Below, piece by piece: positions 26,263-34,160 of a stretch of DNA of 45,129 bases; position 1 is the stretch's first letter; each line of letters opens with the position of its first letter. The position numbers and the translations under genes were made by a program. The stretch comes from Spirosoma validum (GTDB lineage: Bacteria > Bacteroidota > Bacteroidia > Cytophagales > Spirosomataceae). Location: positions 1 through 45,129 of the forward strand of contig NZ_JACXAA010000027.1 of NCBI RefSeq assembly GCF_014699035.1, in the 5' to 3' direction. The notes beneath the pieces are model-generated. The model had not been told where the DNA came from, did not search any database, and saw nothing but the letters and a program-made list of their open reading frames with translations.

Positions 26263-26979
26263 TCATCGAAACCCATCATAATAGGCGACAGCACCGGCCA
26301 GCTCATGATCCGTTAGTTTCTTTTTTGTCAGAATCCGTTTTAGTATAGTTGCCTGATCGGCCAATACGTCAAGTACCGACTTACGGGATAACGTCACAGG
26401 CTCAAGCGATCCGTTATTCCGCTGAATGTAATACGTCTGTTGCTGAACGAATTCACCATTAAAGGCTTCATCCAGCGTATACACGTCTTTGTCTCGCATG
26501 CGCAAACTGCATTTGAATTGCTTGAGCAGCCTTGTTTTTCCGGCATATAAAACCATATAATAGGCGCGTTCCGCTTTGCCAGTCTGCGTATTTACCCGAC
26601 TCACAAAACGAAGGCCATTGATGGTGAACGCGTCTGGCAGAATCGCATATGCACTCGAATCGCCCGCAAACTGACACCGGATTTCATTCGTGACCAGATT
26701 GAAAGCAATTCTACAGGGTATGCTTTTCTTCGGATCACTCATCTCAAGCGAACCGGCCTGCCAGATCGGATAGCCGAAATACTGACTACCCAGATAAACC
26801 ACGTGCGACGCGCCCTGTATACGATCGGGTCGATTCATCAACAGTCCATCATTCGCTTCGTAAAACGTGCAGGTAGTAATCACGCGCGTCTGATCATCCT
26901 GCGAAACGACACACTGACCATAACTGGCAAAGCGTAACGTAGCGAGTAAACCGATAAGTAAAGCTGAGCGAAAAACCAT
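26263..26979 (-). CDS. Exported protein of unknown function
   Basis: A 238-residue protein that I do not recognise. The start is taken as the ATG at 26979, which directly begins a signal peptide (MVFRSALLIGLLATLRFASYG); an upstream TTG start would add ten residues ahead of it. The mature part contains four cysteines in the first 100 residues and is predicted beta-rich to about residue 175 (VVYLGSQYFGYPIW, AYYMVLYAGKTRLLKQF). A helical tail (about 195-235) contains LADQATILKRILTKKKLTDH. It is probably periplasmic or at the outer membrane. The neighbours give no clear context: the phytochrome promoter region lies downstream and the ribokinase operon is divergent. Confidence 0.65.
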   Translation of the reverse strand: MVFRSALLIGLLATLRFASYGQCVVSQDDQTRVITTCTFYEANDGLLMNRPDRIQGASHVVYLGSQYFGYPIWQAGSLEMSDPKKSIPCRIAFNLVTNEIRCQFAGDSSAYAILPDAFTINGLRFVSRVNTQTGKAERAYYMVLYAGKTRLLKQFKCSLRMRDKDVYTLDEAFNGEFVQQQTYYIQRNNGSLEPVTLSRKSVLDVLADQATILKRILTKKKLTDHELAGAVAYYDGFR

Positions 26980-27064
26980 AGCAGTTGACAAAATAACCTT
27001 AGCTGACAATGATCAGCTTAACATTCCTGCCTTAATTTAACGAATTATTAAATCGCTGCTTGAT

Positions 27065-27146
27065 GTTACGTTACACCGGGTTTCAACCCGGCGCAAATGG
27101 TTAAAATTAGTACGTTGCGCCGGGTTTCAACCCGGTGTAACGTAAC
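27065..27146. repeat. Paired-hairpin intergenic repeat, copy 3
   Basis: 32-base arms (27065-27096 and 27115-27146) match as an inverted repeat at 30 of 32 positions. Each arm holds the 16-base hairpin CCGGGTTTCAACCCGG. The flanks are inverted, but the two loops read the same way, so the inner units are a direct repeat. It lies about 90 bases before the ribokinase start and belongs to the same general class as the repeats at 4955, 6557 and 10256. Confidence 0.75.
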
Positions 27147-27235
27147 GCACTGATTGCGTTATGTGTCTTTATCAACAGTAAATGAAGTGTAGCCCATGCA
27201 TTTATACAAAAAATATACTATTAAATCCTTAATTC

Positions 27236-28138
27236 ATGCCAAATCAGATTCTGGTAATCGGTAGCTCCAACACCGATATGGTTGTTAAGTCCGACAGATT
27301 ACCCGCGCCGGGCGAAACCGTTCTGGGTGGTACGTTCCTGATGAATCCCGGCGGGAAAGGCGCTAATCAGGCCGTTGCTGCCGCCCGACTCAATGGTCAG
27401 GTAACGTTCGTAGCCAAAGTGGGGGACGATATATTTGGTCAACAGGCTATTACGGGTTTTCGGCAGGAAGGCATCAACACGACCTACGTACTGACGGATG
27501 CTGATCATCCCTCGGGCGTGGCGCTTATCAACGTCGATGCCCAGGGGGAAAATTGTATTACCGTCGCACCCGGCGCCAACGCGCATCTTCAACCCATTGA
27601 AACCGAAGCCGCTTTGCAGGCCGCTACGTCCGATACGTTCGCGTTAGTTCAATTAGAAATTCCGTTGCCCACGGTTGAATACGTAGTTAAGCAGGCAGCC
27701 ACGCAAGGTTTACGCGTTATCTTGAATCCGGCCCCGGCGCAGTCGTTGCCGGATACGTTATTCCCACACCTGTTTTTGATCACCCCAAACGAAACCGAAG
27801 CCAAAATTCTGACGGGAATTCACGTAACCGACGTAGCGACCGCTGAACAGGCCGCAAAAAAACTGCACGATATGGGCGTTACCAACGTAGTGATTACGCT
27901 CGGTTCGAAAGGGGCGTATTTGCATACGGGCAGCCAGGGTCAACTCATTTCGGTTCCGCGCGTGACAGCTGTCGATTCAACCGCGGCTGGCGACTGTTTC
28001 AATGGCGCACTGGCCGTTGCCTTAGCCGAAGATCAGCCTCTGCCCGAGGCCGTCGCGTTTGCCTGCAAAGCCGCTTCGATTTCGGTCACACGCATGGGTG
28101 CGCAGGCCTCTATGCCGAAACGTAGTGAACTCTCGTAG
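27236..28138 (+). CDS. rbsK: Ribokinase
   Basis: A 300-residue PfkB-family sugar kinase that phosphorylates ribose to ribose-5-phosphate in the cytoplasm. It has the family signatures: the NPGGKGANQAVAAARL substrate loop (GGKGANQ at 39-45), NPAPAQ, TPNE, and the anion-hole and catalytic motif DSTAAGD with Asp253 as the base. The length is typical of ribokinases (about 300-310). It is the first gene of a plus-strand operon and is followed 54 bases later by a secreted ADP-ribosylglycohydrolase-like protein, which suggests that ribose released outside the cytoplasm is channelled here. Confidence 0.92.
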   Translation: MPNQILVIGSSNTDMVVKSDRLPAPGETVLGGTFLMNPGGKGANQAVAAARLNGQVTFVAKVGDDIFGQQAITGFRQEGINTTYVLTDADHPSGVALINVDAQGENCITVAPGANAHLQPIETEAALQAATSDTFALVQLEIPLPTVEYVVKQAATQGLRVILNPAPAQSLPDTLFPHLFLITPNETEAKILTGIHVTDVATAEQAAKKLHDMGVTNVVITLGSKGAYLHTGSQGQLISVPRVTAVDSTAAGDCFNGALAVALAEDQPLPEAVAFACKAASISVTRMGAQASMPKRSELS

Positions 28139-28192
28139 ACTCGTTTGTGTATCCGCTGACCGTTACGCCGACTTACTAAACCAATCCCTTCC

Positions 28193-29776
28193 ATGAAAAT
28201 TCCTCTTCTCTTACTTTTCGCTTTGCTATCGGTGGTAGCACCTCCAGCTAAACCGGCCAAAACCGGAACGCCGGCCGCCGGAGCGCCAGCTGCCGTAACA
28301 CTTTCAAAAAAGACGCTTCAGGACAAAATCAAAGGCGGCTGGGCCGGACAGGTTATCGGCTGTACGTTTGGCGGACCGACCGAATTTCGGTTCAATGGCA
28401 CAATGATGAATGACTATCAGCCCATTCCGTGGTATGAAGGCTACGTCAAAAAAACGATGATCGATAATCCGGGTCTGTACGACGATCTGTATATGGACCT
28501 GACGTTCGTGGATGTGTTTGAGAAGAAAGGTCTCGACGCCCCCGTTTCCGAACACGCCAATGCTTATGCCAACGCCGGTTATATGCTGTGGCACGCGAAC
28601 CAGGCCGGACGCTATAACCTGCTGAACGGTATGAAAGCGCCCGAATCAGGACACTGGCTCAACAACCCGCATGCCGACGATATTGATTTTCAGATCGAAG
28701 CCGATTTTTCGGGGCTCATGTCGCCCGGAATGCCCAATACGGCTGTACAGATTGGCGACCCCATCGGCCACATCATGAATTACGGCGACGGTTGGTACGG
28801 TGGCGCTTACGTGGGGGCTTTATACTCACTGGCGTTTGTCTCGAACGACATCAATTACGTAGTGAACGAAGCGCTCAAGACCATTCCGACGCAGAGTACA
28901 TTTTACCAGTGCATTGCCGACGTAATCAACTGGCACAAGCAGTTTCCGAATGACTGGAAACGAAACTGGTTCGAAATTCAGCGGAAATGGGCCGACGAAG
29001 TGGGTTGTCCGGAAGGAGTATTTTATCCATTCGATATCGACGCCAAAATCAATTCCGCTTACATTGTGCTGGGCTTGCTGTATGGCGGTGGGGATTTCAC
29101 GAAAACGATGGAAATCAGCACGCGCGCCGGGCAGGATTCGGATTGCAATCCATCGTCGGCGGGCGGTGTTCTGGGTACCTTGCTTGGATACGACAAAATT
29201 CCGGCCTACTGGAAACAGGGCTTGCAGGATGCCGAAGACATTGACTTCAAATACACGACCATGTCACTGAACGATGTGTATTCGATGGGGATGAAACACG
29301 CGTTGCAGGTCATCGAACGGAACGGCGGCAAAATCAATGGCGATCAGGTAACGATTGCGCGACAAACGCCTAAAACCGTACGTCTTGAACAGAGTTTTCC
29401 GGGTCATCATCCCGTATTGGTCACGGGCATCCGTAAAGACCTGGAGAATGAATACAGCTTTAATTTTGAGGGAATTGGCTTTGTTGTAAAAGGCGCAGCT
29501 CAACCCAAAAACCGAGGTTCGTCAAACTCAAACCCGGTGGGTTCTGAAAGCAGTTTTGCCTTCAACGCCGAACTATATATCGACGGTAAGAAAATTGAGA
29601 CGGCCAAACTGCCCGTAAATTTTACGCATCGTCGGTACGATCTGTTCTGGAAGTATCAGTTACCAAAGGGCAAACATACGGTACGTATCAAATTGCTGAA
29701 TCCGGATTCGGAACACGTCGTGCGATTAAACGAAGTACTCGTCTATAACGATCAGCCAGTCAAGTCGAAGTTGTAA
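28193..29776 (+). CDS. Secreted ADP-ribosylglycohydrolase-family protein with C-terminal beta-sandwich
   Basis: A 527-residue exported protein with a signal peptide (about 1-24) and an Ala/Pro-rich linker. Residues 45-380 match the all-helical ADP-ribosylglycohydrolase (ARH/DraG) fold. It opens with GGWAGQVIGCTFGG, and the C-terminal metal motif is AGQDSDCNPS (Asp315, Asp317). The N-terminal metal motif is divergent (DDLYMDLT in place of the usual DDT). Residues about 400-527 form a beta-rich domain that resembles galactose-binding sandwiches (AELYIDGKKIETAKLP, PKGKHTVRIKLLNP). Family members cut N- or O-ribosyl bonds. Together with ribokinase just upstream, release of ribose or a ribosyl sugar from an external compound is likely; the real substrate is unknown. 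Confidence 0.85.
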   Translation: MKIPLLLLFALLSVVAPPAKPAKTGTPAAGAPAAVTLSKKTLQDKIKGGWAGQVIGCTFGGPTEFRFNGTMMNDYQPIPWYEGYVKKTMIDNPGLYDDLYMDLTFVDVFEKKGLDAPVSEHANAYANAGYMLWHANQAGRYNLLNGMKAPESGHWLNNPHADDIDFQIEADFSGLMSPGMPNTAVQIGDPIGHIMNYGDGWYGGAYVGALYSLAFVSNDINYVVNEALKTIPTQSTFYQCIADVINWHKQFPNDWKRNWFEIQRKWADEVGCPEGVFYPFDIDAKINSAYIVLGLLYGGGDFTKTMEISTRAGQDSDCNPSSAGGVLGTLLGYDKIPAYWKQGLQDAEDIDFKYTTMSLNDVYSMGMKHALQVIERNGGKINGDQVTIARQTPKTVRLEQSFPGHHPVLVTGIRKDLENEYSFNFEGIGFVVKGAAQPKNRGSSNSNPVGSESSFAFNAELYIDGKKIETAKLPVNFTHRRYDLFWKYQLPKGKHTVRIKLLNPDSEHVVRLNEVLVYNDQPVKSKL

Positions 29777-29782
29777 CGATTG

Positions 29783-29851
29783 ACCACGGAGGCACAGAAT
29801 ACACAGAGTACTTTAGGGTGTCATGCTTCGTGTACTCTGTGCCTCCGTGGT
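29783..29851. terminator. Hairpin between the ARH-like gene and the 400-residue gene
   Basis: The sequence begins ACCACGGAGGCACAGA and ends with the complement ending CTCCGTGGT. The left arm is longer by a partial duplication of CACAGA about nine bases away. The stem is long and stable but no T-run follows. It may end most transcripts or stabilise the upstream message; the next gene starts 20 bases later. Confidence 0.55.
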
Positions 29852-29870
29852 TATTAAAATTTTGCGGTAA

Positions 29871-31073
29871 ATGACGCTACGCATGCAAGTTAAATACTAT
29901 CTCTTTTTTCTGCTGCTGACAGCGTCCGTGTATGGACAAAAACCAGCTCCTCCAGCGATCTATTCCGATCCGGTGAGCGCTTTGCAGACTTATCACGAAA
30001 ATCTGGCTCAACTCCGGCAGGAACATAAAAATCAGCAGGAGTTACCCGATCTGAAGTTTTTCATGTTCGGCATGGGCGATCGACTCAAGCTTATCTACCG
30101 CAACGGCCGATTGCTGAACGCCATGACGGGGAATATTGAGGAGCAGTGGAATGTAAAGCAGGAGGTCATTTTACCATCAGAGTATCTGGTGCATCTGGCA
30201 TTGGCCGATGGCCAAACTGTTCAGATTCGGGAGGATGAGTCGGGCGTATGGTTACTCCAGACGGCCAAACGCCCTCGATTGATTCCCGGTACACGTAGCC
30301 GGTTGAGTCTACCACGCTTTGCCAACAAAACTTTCGGCCCGGTGTTGCGGGTGTTGCACCAGGAAGTACTTATCAACGTCATCAACGGTCGGCCGGTACC
30401 GAATTTCCTGGTCTATTTCAAACCGTGGTATCGCGACGCTGCGCAGATGGCTATGGTCCTGCGTGCGACGGATAATCTGCATCTGATCCGCGACTGGATT
30501 CTGGCCATCCGAGACCCGTTCGACCGGAACAACCAACGCGAGACGGATAATCTGGGGCAGGTGCTGTTTTTGGTTTCGTTAGTGTCCAACAAAACCCATC
30601 CGGTCGTACCGGTCGTGCTGGATTCGGCTCGGCGGTTCCAGACAGAAAAGCACATTGTGGGTAAGACGGATAATGTCGCGCATCCGGTTTATCAAACCAA
30701 ATGGCTTAAGTACGGGCTCAAATCGCTCGACTTATCTGATACGTACCTTATTCCGAAACAAGCGGATAGCTACTCATCGGTGTTCTGGCTCGACTACAAA
30801 ACGGAGCATGTCGATGAAAAGCGAGTCGATGATAATTTTAGTAACAATCCTTTTTTTGGCTGGGCAGAAGATCATTTTTATGACCAGGCGAACGTATCGG
30901 AAAAACGGGGCATGGTCGGCAACATTGACTATCCGCTCAGCTGGCAACAACGGGACATCGACGCGCATTACCCCGGTTTGACGGTGCTTGATCGGGAATT
31001 AGTCAAGCAGAAAATCGCTTTCCCACACGCCTGGCACGCGGCCGAAATGTTCCTGCTGCTAAATGAGAAATAG
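29871..31073 (+). CDS. Exported protein of unknown function (400 residues)
   Basis: I do not recognise this family. The protein has a signal peptide (YYLFFLLLTASVYGQ, cleavage near residue 22), so it works outside the cytoplasm. The middle is rich in Trp, Tyr and charged residues (YFKPWYRDAAQMAMVLRA, RDWILAIRDPFDRNNQ), with a helical pattern like that of an alpha/alpha barrel. The C-terminal part includes DYPLSWQQRDIDAHYPG and FPHAWHAAEMFLLLNEK. The length and exported state would suit a hydrolase or lyase, but no catalytic motif is clear. It is the third gene of the ribokinase operon, after a hairpin, and ends 6 bases before a long terminator. Confidence 0.7.
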   Translation: MTLRMQVKYYLFFLLLTASVYGQKPAPPAIYSDPVSALQTYHENLAQLRQEHKNQQELPDLKFFMFGMGDRLKLIYRNGRLLNAMTGNIEEQWNVKQEVILPSEYLVHLALADGQTVQIREDESGVWLLQTAKRPRLIPGTRSRLSLPRFANKTFGPVLRVLHQEVLINVINGRPVPNFLVYFKPWYRDAAQMAMVLRATDNLHLIRDWILAIRDPFDRNNQRETDNLGQVLFLVSLVSNKTHPVVPVVLDSARRFQTEKHIVGKTDNVAHPVYQTKWLKYGLKSLDLSDTYLIPKQADSYSSVFWLDYKTEHVDEKRVDDNFSNNPFFGWAEDHFYDQANVSEKRGMVGNIDYPLSWQQRDIDAHYPGLTVLDRELVKQKIAFPHAWHAAEMFLLLNEK

Positions 31074-31079
31074 AGTTCT

Positions 31080-31153
31080 CGTAAAAAAGTCAGGGGTAGT
31101 CAACCGTTTCAGATACTGTTTCTCAACGGTTGACTACCCCTGACTTTTTTACG
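31080..31153. terminator. Bidirectional terminator between convergent genes
   Basis: Perfect 29-base arms (31080-31108 and 31125-31153) with a 16-base loop. The outer part of the stem is AAAAAA on one side and TTTTTT on the other around a GC-richer core, so each strand sees a stem followed by a T-run. It serves the 400-residue gene from the left and the outer-membrane barrel gene from the right. Confidence 0.88.
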
Positions 31154-31167
31154 ACGCTTTTGACGAA

Positions 31168-31782
31168 TTACTTGTCGCTTCCTCCGCCAATAATAAATCC
31201 GGCTTTAACACTGAAATAGGAATTTTTGGCGGCCAGCGCCCGGCTGGTGGCGCTAACGGTTACCTGTGTATCACTAACCAGATTATAATCGGCTAGCAGG
31301 TTAAGGCGCCCCCATCTGACCCCTACTCTAGCCATGCCGCCCGCTACGTTGGTAGCTGGCAACGGATACTGCGTTGTTATGCCAAATCGTGTGTCCGATT
31401 GGGCACTAGGCTCCGTGTGGTAAAGTCCGCCCCCGATCCCGACAAAAGGCTGGATCGAACCGCCAATATTGATCGAATAATTAGCTGTTACAACTGCCGA
31501 CATAATAGACTTTGTCTTCGTTTGAAAGACAGTACTTTCATCGATGAATTCGGGACGTTGTACAAACGCCTGCTCTAAACGCAGACCAATATCCAGATTC
31601 GAAATAACCCGGTATTGAGGCTCCAGATTAAAGACAAAACCAGCCTTTTTAATCGAATTACTGTTCGAATAATCGGCGGTTGCCGCATAACCCACAGCAA
31701 CGTTCACTTTAAACGGCTTGGTAGTCTGGGCACTCGCAAGGAAGGGGATCAGTAACAATACACTGAAGAACAGCTTTCGCAT
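31168..31782 (-). CDS. Outer membrane beta-barrel protein
   Basis: A 204-residue protein with a clear signal peptide (MRKLFFSVLLLIPFLASAQ) and alternating amphipathic strands ending in Gly, Tyr and Phe, as in small OmpA/OmpW-like barrels (about eight strands). Typical strands are VNVAVGYAATADY, LDIGLRLEQAFV, IQPFVGIGGGLYH and YFSVKAGFIIGGG. Such proteins have structural or small-molecule pore roles; no function can be assigned. It is divergent from the alpha-galactosidase-like gene and shares a terminator with the convergent 400-residue gene. Confidence 0.8.
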   Translation of the reverse strand: MRKLFFSVLLLIPFLASAQTTKPFKVNVAVGYAATADYSNSNSIKKAGFVFNLEPQYRVISNLDIGLRLEQAFVQRPEFIDESTVFQTKTKSIMSAVVTANYSINIGGSIQPFVGIGGGLYHTEPSAQSDTRFGITTQYPLPATNVAGGMARVGVRWGRLNLLADYNLVSDTQVTVSATSRALAAKNSYFSVKAGFIIGGGSDK

Positions 31783-31972
31783 AAAGAATTAAGATTTACT
31801 ACGTACTTGGTTTAACGATTCGGACAGCCTGTTACCGCATAAGATTCACAGAAAACGATTACGGTTGGCACAGAGTCACTAAAATTGTTTGTTTCGTTCG
31901 CATTCACGACTACTTGCAATAACCAGCCATTACGTTCAGTACAACCAATTTTCCGTTTCCGTTGCAAACTGT

Positions 31973-34090
31973 ATGGCTAAAACGCACATTCATTTGATTA
32001 CTCTAACGAAGTCATTGGTTCTTTACCTGCTGAATCGTCGCTGTTTTCTGTTGCTATTGAGTTGGCCATCGACTATGCTGATAGCTCAGGCGACAAAGAT
32101 ACGTTCAGCGGATGTATTGGCTATGCCTTTTGGGCGAACAAACCAGATTACTTATAACCTTACGTCAGGAACAGCCGACGTAACGTATGGTCGGAGTCCC
32201 ATCATAACGGGCGCTTTTGCCGCAGCTCGAAACGGGACATTCGAGGTGAACAGCAAGGTATACACGACTCGTCAGGCCAGAAAAATCACGCTACGGGACG
32301 CATTGGGAACCGGAACCCGATACGTCATTACATTAACGGGCAAGGGTTTACCCGCCATGCAACAGGTGTTTGATACGTATCCCGACAAATCGTATTTCTT
32401 TACCGAAATCAGTTTACGTGGTCAGTCCATCAGCAGTAATTATTTGGCGCCGTTGGTAGCCAATCAGGTCAACAATGGCAGTACGGGTGATAATCGGGTA
32501 TTGTTCGTTCCGTTCGATAACGATACGTTCATCCGCTACAATGCTAAATCCATGAGCACTAGTCTCACAAATACCAGTTCGGAGGTAACGGCATTTTATG
32601 AAAATACCAGCCGAAACGGACTTGTGATTGGTTCCGTTGAGCATATGGTCTGGAAAACCGGCGTAAAGACAACCGGAATTGGCCAGCGATTGTCAGAACT
32701 CGTTGTCTGGAGCGGTTACGCTGACTCAACCATTACCCGCGATAAAAAGCCGCACGGTACGTTGTCAGGCAATCACGTAAAATCAGCAAAACTATTTGTC
32801 GGGTATTTCAATGATTGGCGGCTGGGTTTGGAAGCTTACGGAAAAGCAAACCGGCTCGCCGAACCGCGTTACGTATTCGACTGGAAAAAGCCCACGCCGG
32901 TTGGCTGGAATAGTTGGGGTGCTATTCAGACGAAACTCTCACTGGCAAACGCTAAAAGCGTCGTTGATTTTTTCGCTAATGAACTGAAAGGGTTTCGCAA
33001 TGATAGCACTGCGTATATCGACCTGGATTCTTACTGGGATAATCTGTCGTCGGGCGGGTTGACCGGTGATTTTAGTCAGCTGAAGCAGTTTGCCGACTAT
33101 TGCAAAGCACAGCATCTGAAGCCAGGAATTTACTGGGCACCCTTTGTCGACTGGCGCAAACGCGACCGAACGGTTGAGGGCAGTACGTATCCATACAGCG
33201 AAATATGGACCAAAGTGAATGGGAAATACCATGAACTGGATGGTGCCCGCGCGTTGGACCCAACTCATCCGGGCACGCAGCAACGGTTGGCGTATGTCAT
33301 CAACAAGTTTAAGGACTGCGGTTTCGAAATGATCAAGATTGACTTTATCGGTCATGCCGCTATTGAAGCTGATCATTTCTACGATTCAACGGTAACGACG
33401 GGGATGCAGGCGTTCCGAAAGGGCATGGAATTTTTGAATGATCAACTCGCGGATAAGATGCTGATCTACGTAGCCATCTCGCCCAGTTTAGCAACGGGTC
33501 GTTACGCTCACATGCGCCGGATTGCCTGCGATGCCTTTCACTCAATGGCCGACACGCGTTATACGCTCAACAGTACGAATTACGGCTGGTGGCAAACGCA
33601 TCTGTACGACTTCATTGACGCCGATCATACCGTTTTTGGTACAGAATCAGAAGGCGTGAACCGCGCCCGGCTGGCGTCGGCCCTTGTAACGGGTACGCTC
33701 ATTACTGGCGATAACTACGCTACGTCGGGGCAGTGGCTAAGTCGAGCACAAAGCCTGTTGCAAAACCCGGCGCTTCTGGCCATTGCTAGAGCCGGCATTG
33801 CTTTTCGTCCCGTTGAGGGTAATACCGGCGAGTCAGCGACTAATTTGTTCGTCCGCGAAACGGACCGTTACGTTTATCTGGCGGTTTTTAACTACGAAGA
33901 CAATAAAACAGTAAGCATCGATTTCTCTCGAATCGGTTTGCGGGCTGGACGTTACGTAGCGAAAGAACTATACAGCAACACTACGTTGGCCGCCCAGGAT
34001 TCTATGAAGATAACTTTTGACGAACCTGATGCAAGAATTTATCAGATCAATAAGCAATCGCCTGAGCGCTCCGAACAGAAAATTCGATAA
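31973..34090 (+). CDS. Secreted alpha-galactosidase-like glycoside hydrolase (GH27/GH36 type)
   Basis: A 705-residue enzyme. The start is taken as the ATG at 31973; the longer reading frame begins at TTG at 31889 and would put 28 extra residues before a hydrophobic export signal (CFLLLLSWPSTMLIAQ). The first 250 residues form a beta-sandwich, followed by a TIM barrel that opens with GWNSWG. The nucleophile is expected at Asp457 in KID (MIKIDFIGHAA), and the acid/base at Asp520 in RRIACD, matching the two-Asp layout of clan GH-D. A C-terminal beta domain follows. The enzyme probably removes alpha-galactosyl or related residues from glycans in the periplasm. Divergent members act on other alpha-linked sugars, so the exact bond is uncertain. 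Confidence 0.82.
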   Translation: MAKTHIHLITLTKSLVLYLLNRRCFLLLLSWPSTMLIAQATKIRSADVLAMPFGRTNQITYNLTSGTADVTYGRSPIITGAFAAARNGTFEVNSKVYTTRQARKITLRDALGTGTRYVITLTGKGLPAMQQVFDTYPDKSYFFTEISLRGQSISSNYLAPLVANQVNNGSTGDNRVLFVPFDNDTFIRYNAKSMSTSLTNTSSEVTAFYENTSRNGLVIGSVEHMVWKTGVKTTGIGQRLSELVVWSGYADSTITRDKKPHGTLSGNHVKSAKLFVGYFNDWRLGLEAYGKANRLAEPRYVFDWKKPTPVGWNSWGAIQTKLSLANAKSVVDFFANELKGFRNDSTAYIDLDSYWDNLSSGGLTGDFSQLKQFADYCKAQHLKPGIYWAPFVDWRKRDRTVEGSTYPYSEIWTKVNGKYHELDGARALDPTHPGTQQRLAYVINKFKDCGFEMIKIDFIGHAAIEADHFYDSTVTTGMQAFRKGMEFLNDQLADKMLIYVAISPSLATGRYAHMRRIACDAFHSMADTRYTLNSTNYGWWQTHLYDFIDADHTVFGTESEGVNRARLASALVTGTLITGDNYATSGQWLSRAQSLLQNPALLAIARAGIAFRPVEGNTGESATNLFVRETDRYVYLAVFNYEDNKTVSIDFSRIGLRAGRYVAKELYSNTTLAAQDSMKITFDEPDARIYQINKQSPERSEQKIR

Positions 34091-34160
34091 GCAATCAAGC
34101 TGTTCCGGAAGGTAGCAGAAGTGACGTTCTTAAAAAGTCAATTTTGCACAAAGAGATTGT

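Noticed and set aside
31080..31153. The long perfect inverted repeat as ends of a small mobile element
   Set aside because: The loop is only 16 bases and the A and T runs at the stem base fit a bidirectional terminator between convergent genes.
31889..31972. A TTG start for the alpha-galactosidase-like gene
   Set aside because: It would put 28 extra residues in front of a normal export signal; the ATG at 31973 is the simpler start.
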